Positions 1 to 5,877 of a DNA stretch of 17,560 nt are shown here, piece after piece. The first letter of the stretch is position 1, and every line of letters begins with the position of its first letter. A model generated the notes under the pieces. That model did not search any database, was not told the DNA's origin, and saw only the letters and a list, made by a program, of their open reading frames with translations. A program made the position numbers and the translations under genes. The stretch comes from BMS3B sp964501105 (lineage in GTDB: Archaea; Hydrothermarchaeota; Hydrothermarchaeia; Hydrothermarchaeales; BMS3B), in the NCBI GenBank assembly GCA_964501105.1, contig CAZCRG010000030.1, positions 1 through 17,560 of the forward strand, given 5' to 3'.

Positions 1-203
1 CCTTTATGTAGCCTTTCAATTAAAGTTTTTATCAGTCTATGGTTTTTAACTTCTTTTGTTTCCACCCATTCTGGTAAACTAAACTTGCATTCATAATTTA
101 CAGCTTCTGGGATTATTACTCTATGAAAAAGAAATTTTAGAACTTCCAATTCATTGATATTATACAGCACTATCAGCGGACTGGTATTAGATACAACTAT
201 CAT
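1..203 (-). CDS. PIN-domain toxin, DUF3368/VapC-like (partial, 3' end outside window)
   Basis: Reading the minus strand from the ATG at 203-201 gives 67 codons without a stop up to the window edge. The protein opens MIVVSNTSPLIVL, followed by a short helix (NINELEVLKFLF) and VIIPEAVNYE. This is the typical first part of DUF3368 PIN-domain proteins, the toxin partners of UPF0175 antitoxins. PIN toxins are Mg-dependent RNases. Here Asn6 sits where classical VapC toxins have the first catalytic Asp; an Asn at this place (VSNTSPL) is, as I recall, common in DUF3368, so activity cannot be judged from this fragment. The ATG overlaps the stop of the antitoxin gene in an ATGA (203-200), so the two are very likely translationally coupled. 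The C-terminal acidic residues lie outside the window. Confidence 0.85.
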   Translation of the reverse strand, partial: MIVVSNTSPLIVLYNINELEVLKFLFHRVIIPEAVNYECKFSLPEWVETKEVKNHRLIKTLIERLHK

Positions 204-460
204 TTTATCAGCTTTTCTATAGTTTTTAGATCTTCTTCAAGCTCTTCTTCATCATAGTTTATGGGAATTCTCCTTTTCCTCAGCTCATACATGAATTCAT
301 ATATACTTATTCCCGCAATCTCAGATGCTTTGCCCAGTGATACACTACCTTCACGATAAAGCTCCAGGGCAATCAGAAGTTTAAGTTCATCTTTAAGATT
401 TTTCTCAGAAATTATTTCTAATATTACACTGGGGACTTCAATCTGAACTATTTTTTCCAT
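200..460 (-). CDS. UPF0175 family antitoxin
   Basis: The protein has 86 residues. After a beta strand (KIVQIEVPSVIL) comes a helical DNA-binding region with LLIALELYREGSVSLGKA and SEIAGISIYEFMYELRKR, then IPINYDEEELEEDLKTIEKL. The string 'ALELYREGSVSLGKAAEIAG-S--EF---L-KR-IP--Y' is the hallmark of UPF0175 (a short helix-turn-helix protein). The family is typically encoded directly before a DUF3368 PIN toxin, as here, and is read as its antitoxin and autorepressor. No Shine-Dalgarno is visible before the ATG at 460-458. A TATA-like AT stretch (minus CATAAATT, about 491-498) lies about 30 nt upstream, so the transcript may be leaderless. A dyad at 472-493 overlaps this promoter. Confidence 0.88.
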   Translation of the reverse strand: MEKIVQIEVPSVILEIISEKNLKDELKLLIALELYREGSVSLGKASEIAGISIYEFMYELRKRRIPINYDEEELEEDLKTIEKLIK

Positions 461-471
461 ATTTAAATTTT

Positions 472-493
472 ATTTTCTAACGTTGTTGAAAAT
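472..493. promoter_or_regulatory. Possible autoregulatory operator of the toxin-antitoxin pair
   Basis: ATTTTC (472-477) and GAAAAT (488-493) form a perfect 6-bp dyad around a 10-nt centre containing AACGTT. It lies 12 nt upstream of the antitoxin start and overlaps its likely TATA box. UPF0175-type antitoxins with a helix-turn-helix usually repress their own operon, so an operator is plausible. In so AT-rich a stretch, chance is a real alternative. Confidence 0.35.
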
Positions 494-527
494 TTATGTC
501 TTTGCAGAGAAGGAGGGCTATGGGAAC

Positions 528-563
528 TTTTATATTCCTCACTATAATTTAAAAATAGTGAGG
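528..563 (+). promoter_or_regulatory. Promoter with overlapping 9-bp dyad before the five-helix membrane protein
   Basis: A TATA-like TTTTATATT (528-536) is followed at once by CCTCACTAT (537-545), 9 nt of A/T, and ATAGTGAGG (555-563), a perfect 9-bp inverted repeat. The expected transcription start, about 25 nt after the TATA box, falls inside the right arm. The right arm also runs into the GGGAG ribosome-binding site before the ATG at 571. The dyad could be a repressor operator or, if transcribed in full, an RNA hairpin that hides the ribosome-binding site. Confidence 0.5.
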
Positions 564-570
564 GAGTGAA

Positions 571-1383
571 ATGGTTAACCCACCCCAACTTACAATTATC
601 GATGTTTCAGCGTTAATAGCAATTGTAGGTGCAACTATACTGTATTTTGGGAAGATTATCGAGTATATGGAAGGAAGACACCACAAAATAGTGGATGCAT
701 ATATGGAGGGCGTATTTTTCCTAATACAATTTTTGTTTTTGCCTATGTCATTTATAGTACTATTGGAGATTTTACAATCCAATTTTGATAATTTTGATAA
801 AAAATATTTTGATATTTTGGAGTATTTAATCACAAATTTCTTTATTTATGATGGAATTATTGGAGTAGTTATTTATGGGTTAATTTTTATAAGTGAATAT
901 TCCAATTTAATAAAAAATTCAAAGTCAACATTATCAAAAAGTAAATCTAAAAAAAAGGTAAATATTGTAATAATGCTTTTATTTGCCTTTTGTATTATTA
1001 TGTATATTTATTTCACATTCAAACAGGATATAGACATTTTATTTAAGGAAAAATGGAATTATAGAAATATGGCACTTAATAGTATGATCTTAAATATATT
1101 ACTATTTATAGTAACTTATACGATATTGGCATTTATTTATGGGTTTTCCCTCAGGCGAATCCTAGAAGTAACAGTATATACAGAAAATGGAAAATCTTTC
1201 TCAGGAATATTAATTACTCATGGCAGTGACTACATAGAACTCCTACAGGAAGACAAAATCACAAGAATAAACACCGACAAAGTAATCCATATAGAAGAGC
1301 CCACTTCTACACCTGAAGCAAAAAATAAAGACAACTTTATACAAAAAATTAAGAAGAAATTTACCAATTTCCGATCTTCTTAA
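571..1383 (+). CDS. Uncharacterised five-helix membrane protein with small beta-rich C-terminal domain
   Basis: This is a 270-residue protein I do not recognise. Hydrophobic helices are at about 9-28, 46-68, 88-108, 130-150 and 172-192. Lys/Ser-rich loops (about 114-129) and the basic C-terminus suggest those sides face the cytosol. Residues 197-243 (ILEVTVYTENGKSFSG, then a strand ending DYIELL, then KITRINTDKVIHIEE) form five short beta-strand candidates. Their order and glycine spacing resemble an Sm/LSm-like or other small SH3-like barrel; this is inference from pattern only. The tail 251-267 is strongly basic. The ATG at 571 has GGGAG upstream. Codon use and base composition are much more AT-rich than the genes to the right (9 G or C in the 60 bases 781-840), which together with the neighbouring toxin-antitoxin pair suggests acquired DNA. 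Confidence 0.7.
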   Translation: MVNPPQLTIIDVSALIAIVGATILYFGKIIEYMEGRHHKIVDAYMEGVFFLIQFLFLPMSFIVLLEILQSNFDNFDKKYFDILEYLITNFFIYDGIIGVVIYGLIFISEYSNLIKNSKSTLSKSKSKKKVNIVIMLLFAFCIIMYIYFTFKQDIDILFKEKWNYRNMALNSMILNILLFIVTYTILAFIYGFSLRRILEVTVYTENGKSFSGILITHGSDYIELLQEDKITRINTDKVIHIEEPTSTPEAKNKDNFIQKIKKKFTNFRSS

Positions 1384-1408
1384 AACCTGAATTCTCGAGT
1401 ATTCTCCC

Positions 1409-1618
1409 CAGCCTTAAAATTTAAAACTCAGTGCTTCTTTGGGCTGTTTCTATCAAAAATGCTNNNNNNNNNNNNNNNNNNNNNNNNNNNNNNNNNNNNN
1501 NNNNNNNNNNNNNNNNNNNNNNNNNNNNNNNNNNNNNNNNNNNNNNNNNNNNNNNNNNNNNNNCAGCCTTAAAATTTAAAACTCAGTGCTTCTTTGGGCT
1601 GTTTCTATCAAAAATGCT
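1409..1618. other. Assembly join: exact 55-bp repeat flanking a 100-N gap
   Basis: Bases 1409-1463 and 1564-1618 are identical, and exactly 100 Ns (1464-1563) lie between them. Both copies contain the last codons and stop of livM on the minus strand. Fifty-five is a common assembler k-mer length and 100 a standard scaffold filler, so the two contigs most likely overlap and the real sequence has one copy and no gap. Coordinates to the right are then inflated by 155 bases. Confidence 0.88.
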
Positions 1619-2557
1619 CACTATACCCTTGGGCAGGAAGAGCACAGTGAGGATAATAATAATTCCTATTATCACATTCTTCAGATAGGTTAAGCCAAAG
1701 CCCTTGAGAACCTCATTTAAAATTGATAAAATTACAGTGCCTATAACTGGCCCCTGAACTGTGCCCATCCCTCCCACAACAGAGTAGAGCACAGGGTTAA
1801 AGGAATACTCAATTCCATAAATTCCCGGGTTTATATATCGAGTATTGTGGGCAAGAAGTGCTCCTGCAACGCCTGCAATAAAGGAACTGAGCACAAAGGC
1901 AGTAAGCTTGTACTTCACAGTATTAACCCCGAGAACTTTAGCCTCAAGCTCATTATCCCTTATGGCTGCAAAGGCAAAGCCCCACTTGGATTTAAACACA
2001 CCATAGATGAAGGCAAGAGAAATTATGGTTATAAAAAAGATCAGGTAGTATTCTGCAAGACTTCCTTTTACAATGGCCCCCGGAAATAAACCATCATGGC
2101 CACCAAGAGCTCTCTGAAGTGAGGAAAACTTTGAAATTATCCCACTGAGCACAGGATAAGAGACTGGCTTTACCTCTGTCACAGTTAAGGTTTTAATAAT
2201 TATTGGAACGCCAAAAGTCACCATAGCTAAAAACCACTCTCTGAGCCTTACCACAAGAATACCTACAAAGAGGCCAAGAAAAGCAGCCATAGCTCCACCC
2301 AGAAGCAGACCTAAGAAAGGAGAGATGCCCAGCTCAAGAGTGAGTATAGCAGAAGCATAGCCACCTATACCCACAAAAGCAGCATGTCCGAGAGAGCCCT
2401 GCCCCGAATAAGCCAGCAGGTTCCAGGCTGAAGCAAGAATAATCATTATTAGTATATTCTTTGCAAGAACCATATAGAAGCGGTGCTCATGAGTGATAAA
2501 GGGCAGCAAGGCAAAGGCCAGAATAATAAAAGCAAAAATTAAGTGCCTCTTTTCCAC
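1583..2557 (-). CDS. livM: Branched-chain amino acid ABC transporter permease LivM
   Basis: The protein has 324 residues, normal for the family. It pairs with LivH as the membrane channel of a HAAT-type ABC importer for leucine, isoleucine, valine or related substrates. The LivM signature SGQGSLGHAAFVGIGGYA is at 51-68. The cytoplasmic EAA-type coupling loop that would touch the ATPase is at about 193-229 (AAIRDNELEAKVLGVNTVKY), and GGMGTVQGPVIG follows at 262-273. The start is a GTG at 2557-2555 directly abutting the livH TAG stop. Its Shine-Dalgarno GGAGGTGA (2572-2565) lies inside the end of livH, so the two are co-transcribed and coupled. The C-terminus falls in the duplicated 55-bp assembly overlap. 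No livG or livF follows; the next gene is convergent. Confidence 0.95.
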   Translation of the reverse strand: MEKRHLIFAFIILAFALLPFITHEHRFYMVLAKNILIMIILASAWNLLAYSGQGSLGHAAFVGIGGYASAILTLELGISPFLGLLLGGAMAAFLGLFVGILVVRLREWFLAMVTFGVPIIIKTLTVTEVKPVSYPVLSGIISKFSSLQRALGGHDGLFPGAIVKGSLAEYYLIFFITIISLAFIYGVFKSKWGFAFAAIRDNELEAKVLGVNTVKYKLTAFVLSSFIAGVAGALLAHNTRYINPGIYGIEYSFNPVLYSVVGGMGTVQGPVIGTVILSILNEVLKGFGLTYLKNVIIGIIIILTVLFLPKGIVSIFDRNSPKKH

Positions 2558-3424
2558 CTACTCTTCACCTCCAAAAAGTCCTGTGGGCTTCGCTATAAGT
2601 ACAATAGTTAGAATAAGGAAAGAGACTGCATCCTTCCATGCAGCGCCCAGGAAGTAGGCTGCAAAACTCTCAGCAATGCCGAGAAGCAGGCCGCCAACAA
2701 TGGCACCAGGAATACTTCCCAGCCCTCCAATAATAATTACTGCAAAAGCTTTTATTGCTGGCAGAGAGCCTGAGGCATAGTTAAAGGAAATTCCAGAAAC
2801 TGCCCACAGGCCACCACCGAGAGCAGCTAATGAAGCACCTATGGAGAAGGCCAGCATGTCAATCTTTTCAACATCTATTCCCATGAGTTTGGCTGCATCC
2901 CTATTCTCAGAGGTGGCACGCATTGCTCTTCCAAGCTTTGTCTTATTCAGGAAAAGGTAGAGAAGAATAAGAATTGAGACAGTTACAACAAATATGACAA
3001 TATAATCAAAGGGCACCTTGACTCCAGCCATTGGATAAGCTATTGAAGAATAGGGGCTTGTTATCCATTTATCGTCATTTCCCCAGAGGTGAGCCACAAG
3101 ATTCTGGAGCACCATTATCAAACCGAGAGAGATTATTATTTCATTCAGCTTTCCTGTTCCAAGCACAGGTCTGAAGACAATTCTCTCTGTTGCTATGCCA
3201 AAGGCACCGAGAGCTGCCATGGCAATAACTATCGCCGCATAGGGATGCAGATAATAAGCTGCAAAGTAAGAGATAAAGGCTCCAAGCATCAAAAATTCGC
3301 CGTGGGCAAAGTTGACAAGTTTCATCACGCCAAAGATTAGAGTGAGACCTGTAGTTAGCAGGATATAAATGCAGCCTGCATATATGCCCCAGAGCAGTAT
3401 CTGAGAAATTATACTGGCGTCCAT
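2558..3424 (-). CDS. livH: Branched-chain amino acid ABC transporter permease LivH
   Basis: This 288-residue inner permease has about eight hydrophobic helices. Typical family marks are GLTLIFGVMKLVNFAHGEF at 26-44, ERIVFRPVLG at 80-89, the ATPase-coupling loop GRAMRATSENRDAAKLMGID at 165-184, and GGLGSIPGAIVGGLLLG near the C-terminus. The ATG at 3424-3422 is preceded by a modest GGGAAG. An AT-rich TATA-like stretch lies about 30 nt upstream, so a second promoter in the 48-nt livK-livH gap is possible in addition to read-through from livK. The stop abuts the livM GTG. Confidence 0.95.
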   Translation of the reverse strand: MDASIISQILLWGIYAGCIYILLTTGLTLIFGVMKLVNFAHGEFLMLGAFISYFAAYYLHPYAAIVIAMAALGAFGIATERIVFRPVLGTGKLNEIIISLGLIMVLQNLVAHLWGNDDKWITSPYSSIAYPMAGVKVPFDYIVIFVVTVSILILLYLFLNKTKLGRAMRATSENRDAAKLMGIDVEKIDMLAFSIGASLAALGGGLWAVSGISFNYASGSLPAIKAFAVIIIGGLGSIPGAIVGGLLLGIAESFAAYFLGAAWKDAVSFLILTIVLIAKPTGLFGGEE

Positions 3425-3446
3425 CTTCCCTATATAGATAAGTACC

Positions 3447-3482
3447 GATATAAAAAAATAGAGGTGGAAGCTTTAGCTTCCA
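3447..3482 (-). terminator. Hairpin plus U-tract between livK and livH (attenuator)
   Basis: On the minus strand TGGAAGC-TAAA-GCTTCCA (3482-3465) makes a 7-bp stem with a 4-nt loop whose loop is the livK stop codon region. It is followed by ACCTCTA and seven Ts (3458-3452). This has the form of an intrinsic terminator inside the operon. Archaeal termination depends mainly on the U-tract, so partial termination is expected, leaving the binding protein more abundant than the permeases. Confidence 0.6.
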
Positions 3483-4807
3483 GCCTGGTACCACTCAGGC
3501 AATTCAAACTCAGCTTCCTTGAGATTATCTGGCCAGACTATCTTTGGCCTTGGCTCGCCTATCTCTGGGTTGTACCTCAGCTGCTCCATGTAGAGCTGGA
3601 AGCTGCTTTCTCTGTATTCATTCTTGAAGGAGATTTTGCCGTCCTTCATTGCTTCTACTATCTCGGGCATCTCGAAGTTGGTTAGAGCTTCCTTAACCTT
3701 CTGCTTGTCCAGGCTTCCTGCCATCTCTATGGCCTTAGCTGCTATGTAAATACCCTCATAGGTGGAGGCACCCATCATACTTGGGTAGTCGTTGTACTTG
3801 GCTTTGAAGTCTTCCCTGAACTTCATTGCTCTCTCTCTTATACTGCCCTGAGGGACTGTGTAGGGCGAAAATCTTGACTCCTGTATGGAGTAGTCTCCAT
3901 ATTCGCCGACCTGGGAATAGTAGTCAGGGTCATCAGTAGCTTCAACTGCCATGAATATGGTGTTAAGACCGACATCCCTTCTAGCCTGAGTAACAAGAGG
4001 TACCTGCTCATTCAGGAAAGTGGCTGCATAGACAACATCTGGCTTGGCTTCCTTCACCTTGGTAAGAACAGTCTGGAAGTTGCTTTCACCCATTGCAAAG
4101 GGCTCCTCTGCAACAATCTCAAGTTTCCAATCTGGATTAGAAGCAATAGCTTTCTTCACTCCATCAAGAACACCCTTGCCGTACTTTGTATCCTGGTATA
4201 TTATGGCAACCCTCAGCTTCCTGTCATCACTGAAACCGAACTTCTTATTTACCTCAGGTCTAATAACCTCGTGGGCAAACTGCAGTGTGGCTGAGGAGAA
4301 GTCATCAGTTGTTGGGCAGTGATGGAAGAACCAGGAAGTGTCTATGTCAGTTCTCCTGGTAATCATGGGTGTTGAAGCACCAGTTATAATAAAGGGTACT
4401 CCCTCTCTTGCAGCCACTGCAGAGTCTGCATAGGTTATGGCACTGGAAAAGCCGCCCACAAGAATATCAACATTGTCGCTGGTAATCAGCCTTGTTACTG
4501 CTTCAACGCCCTTTTCAGGATTGGTTTCTGTATCACCCTGAATAAGCTTGATTTTCATATATTTGTCTCCAACCTTAACACCGCCCTTGGCGTTTATCTC
4601 CTCTGCAGCCATCTGTGCTGCCTGCCACATGTCATTACCAGTTGTGCTTGCCTTTCCTGTTAAAGGCAGGACAACGCCTATCTTTATGTACTCCTCACCC
4701 TCTGCTGTGGCAACTTTTTCTCCTCCTGTCCCTTCTGCACCTTTCTGGGCACAGCCTGCTGCCAGCAAAAGGGCTACTAACACTAATGCCAGAATTCCTC
4801 TCTTCAT
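3473..4807 (-). CDS. livK: Branched-chain amino acid ABC transporter substrate-binding lipoprotein LivK
   Basis: This 444-residue protein starts with a lipoprotein signal: a basic MKRG, a hydrophobic stretch, and the lipobox LAAGC with Cys19 as the predicted lipid anchor. A short linker precedes a type I periplasmic-binding fold (Peripla_BP_6) from about 38: YIKIGVVLPLTGKAS (40-54), AEEINAKGGV, GDTETNPEKGVEAVTRLI, then PFIITGAS and RVAIIYQDTKYGKG. It captures the substrate outside the membrane and passes it to LivH and LivM. The ATG at 4807-4805 has a strong Shine-Dalgarno AAGGAGGT (4821-4814), which fixes the start. The real ligand could be another amino acid, amide or urea, since this family is broad. 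Confidence 0.93.
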   Translation of the reverse strand: MKRGILALVLVALLLAAGCAQKGAEGTGGEKVATAEGEEYIKIGVVLPLTGKASTTGNDMWQAAQMAAEEINAKGGVKVGDKYMKIKLIQGDTETNPEKGVEAVTRLITSDNVDILVGGFSSAITYADSAVAAREGVPFIITGASTPMITRRTDIDTSWFFHHCPTTDDFSSATLQFAHEVIRPEVNKKFGFSDDRKLRVAIIYQDTKYGKGVLDGVKKAIASNPDWKLEIVAEEPFAMGESNFQTVLTKVKEAKPDVVYAATFLNEQVPLVTQARRDVGLNTIFMAVEATDDPDYYSQVGEYGDYSIQESRFSPYTVPQGSIRERAMKFREDFKAKYNDYPSMMGASTYEGIYIAAKAIEMAGSLDKQKVKEALTNFEMPEIVEAMKDGKISFKNEYRESSFQLYMEQLRYNPEIGEPRPKIVWPDNLKEAEFELPEWYQAGS

Positions 4808-4911
4808 ATAATTACCTCCTTGCCATGCTCACTCATAGCAACCTAAGTTAGTGTTATATAAAAATATTTTGCCAGTACAAAAATCTCAGGCTGTTTTTTG
4901 AAACAGATACT
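4808..4911. promoter_or_regulatory. Shared divergent promoter region of livK and the mmp12-like gene
   Basis: The 104-nt gap holds one AT block, about 4853-4870, with TTATATAAA on the plus strand and TTTTTATATAAC on the minus strand. It can serve as TATA box in both directions. For livK it lies about 25 nt before a start near 4830 and is followed by the GGAGGT site. On the other side CTGTTT-TTTG-AAACAG (4891-4906), a 6-bp inverted repeat with a 4-nt spacer, sits at the expected start of the mmp12-like transcript, 5 nt before its ATG. There is no Shine-Dalgarno there. Confidence 0.5.
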
Positions 4912-5877
4912 ATGGTTAAAGGTGTATTTACTGACAGTATGAGCTATCTTGGAATAGACCACGGCACCAGTGCAGTAAGATTTTATTTGCTTCCTGAAAA
5001 TATTTCCTTTGAAATCCCCAGAGGAGAAAAGGATTTTTCTGTGATTGAAGAACTTTCAAAGAGAATTGAAATTAAAAATATAGAGCTGGCTGGAGTTACC
5101 TACTCCATGGGAGATAGTATAAATAAGATTACCCTCGCCGAAAAAGTCCATGGAAGAGGTGTTGTGGAAGAGAGCACAGGGAGCTATATCGGCACTGGAA
5201 CAAGAGTTTATGACGAGATTGTGGAAAACTTTAAAACTATAGTGATTCCAGGACTTCACAGAAATACTGAAGTTCTTGACGAGAGGTTTAGAGCTCTTTA
5301 CTCTCATATGGCAAGCAGCGAGAAGGTGAGCCTGAGTTATGACGCTTATTTAAGAGTCAACGCTGAGAATATTATTATATCTGATATAGGAAGCAATACT
5401 GTTACAATTGCAATTAAAAACTCAAAGTTCTTCGGAGCCCTTGATGCCTGCATAGGAGCAATAGGTCTGGAGCATGGGCCTCTCGACCTCGAAGCTATCA
5501 GGAGTATTGACAGGGGCGAGATTACTGCAAATGAAGCTTTTTACAACTCTGGAGCAAAGAAAATCTATAATTTTAAAGATGCTTCTGAAATTCTCAATCC
5601 CGGCAGTGAAAGAGCAGAGCTTGCCCTCAGGACTCTAATTATGAGTGTAAAGATGGAAATCTTTTCTTTCTTGGCCGAGGTTGAGCCTCAGGCCTTTGTT
5701 ATAACAGGAAGAGGTGGAGAATCTGAGATAATATTCTCCTCCCTTAAAAAATCCCTGGAGAAGATTGCTCCTGTAATCAAACTCGATAAATGGAGCGCCG
5801 CAAGAGGGAGCGCTGAAATTGCAAGAGATGTGGCAGAGGGAAAAAGAGAGATTCTGGGAATAGAGGTGGAGCTATAG
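4912..5877 (+). CDS. Methanogenesis marker protein 12-like, DUF1464 family ASKHA-fold protein
   Basis: This 321-residue protein has the nucleotide-binding pattern of the actin/Hsp70/sugar-kinase fold: GIDHGTSAVRF (14-24, phosphate 1), IISDIGSNTVTIAI (155-168, phosphate 2) and FVITGRGGES (262-271, adenosine region). The blocks DACIGAIGLEHGPLDLEAIR (178-197) and WSAARGSAEIARD (294-306) match what I recall of methanogenesis marker 12 and DUF1464 proteins. The biochemical role of these is unknown. The marker is typical of methanogens and relatives, so it is the best hint to the organism's lifestyle. No Shine-Dalgarno is visible at ATG 4912. A second ATG at 4939 (MSYLGIDHG) would start just before the fold and is a good alternative. 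The stop TAG (5875-5877) overlaps the convergent gene's stop within CTATAG. Confidence 0.75.
   Translation: MVKGVFTDSMSYLGIDHGTSAVRFYLLPENISFEIPRGEKDFSVIEELSKRIEIKNIELAGVTYSMGDSINKITLAEKVHGRGVVEESTGSYIGTGTRVYDEIVENFKTIVIPGLHRNTEVLDERFRALYSHMASSEKVSLSYDAYLRVNAENIIISDIGSNTVTIAIKNSKFFGALDACIGAIGLEHGPLDLEAIRSIDRGEITANEAFYNSGAKKIYNFKDASEILNPGSERAELALRTLIMSVKMEIFSFLAEVEPQAFVITGRGGESEIIFSSLKKSLEKIAPVIKLDKWSAARGSAEIARDVAEGKREILGIEVEL

Noticed and set aside
1409..1618. 55-bp direct repeats as attachment sites of an integrated element
   Set aside because: They flank only filler Ns and match an assembly overlap exactly; nothing mobile lies between them.
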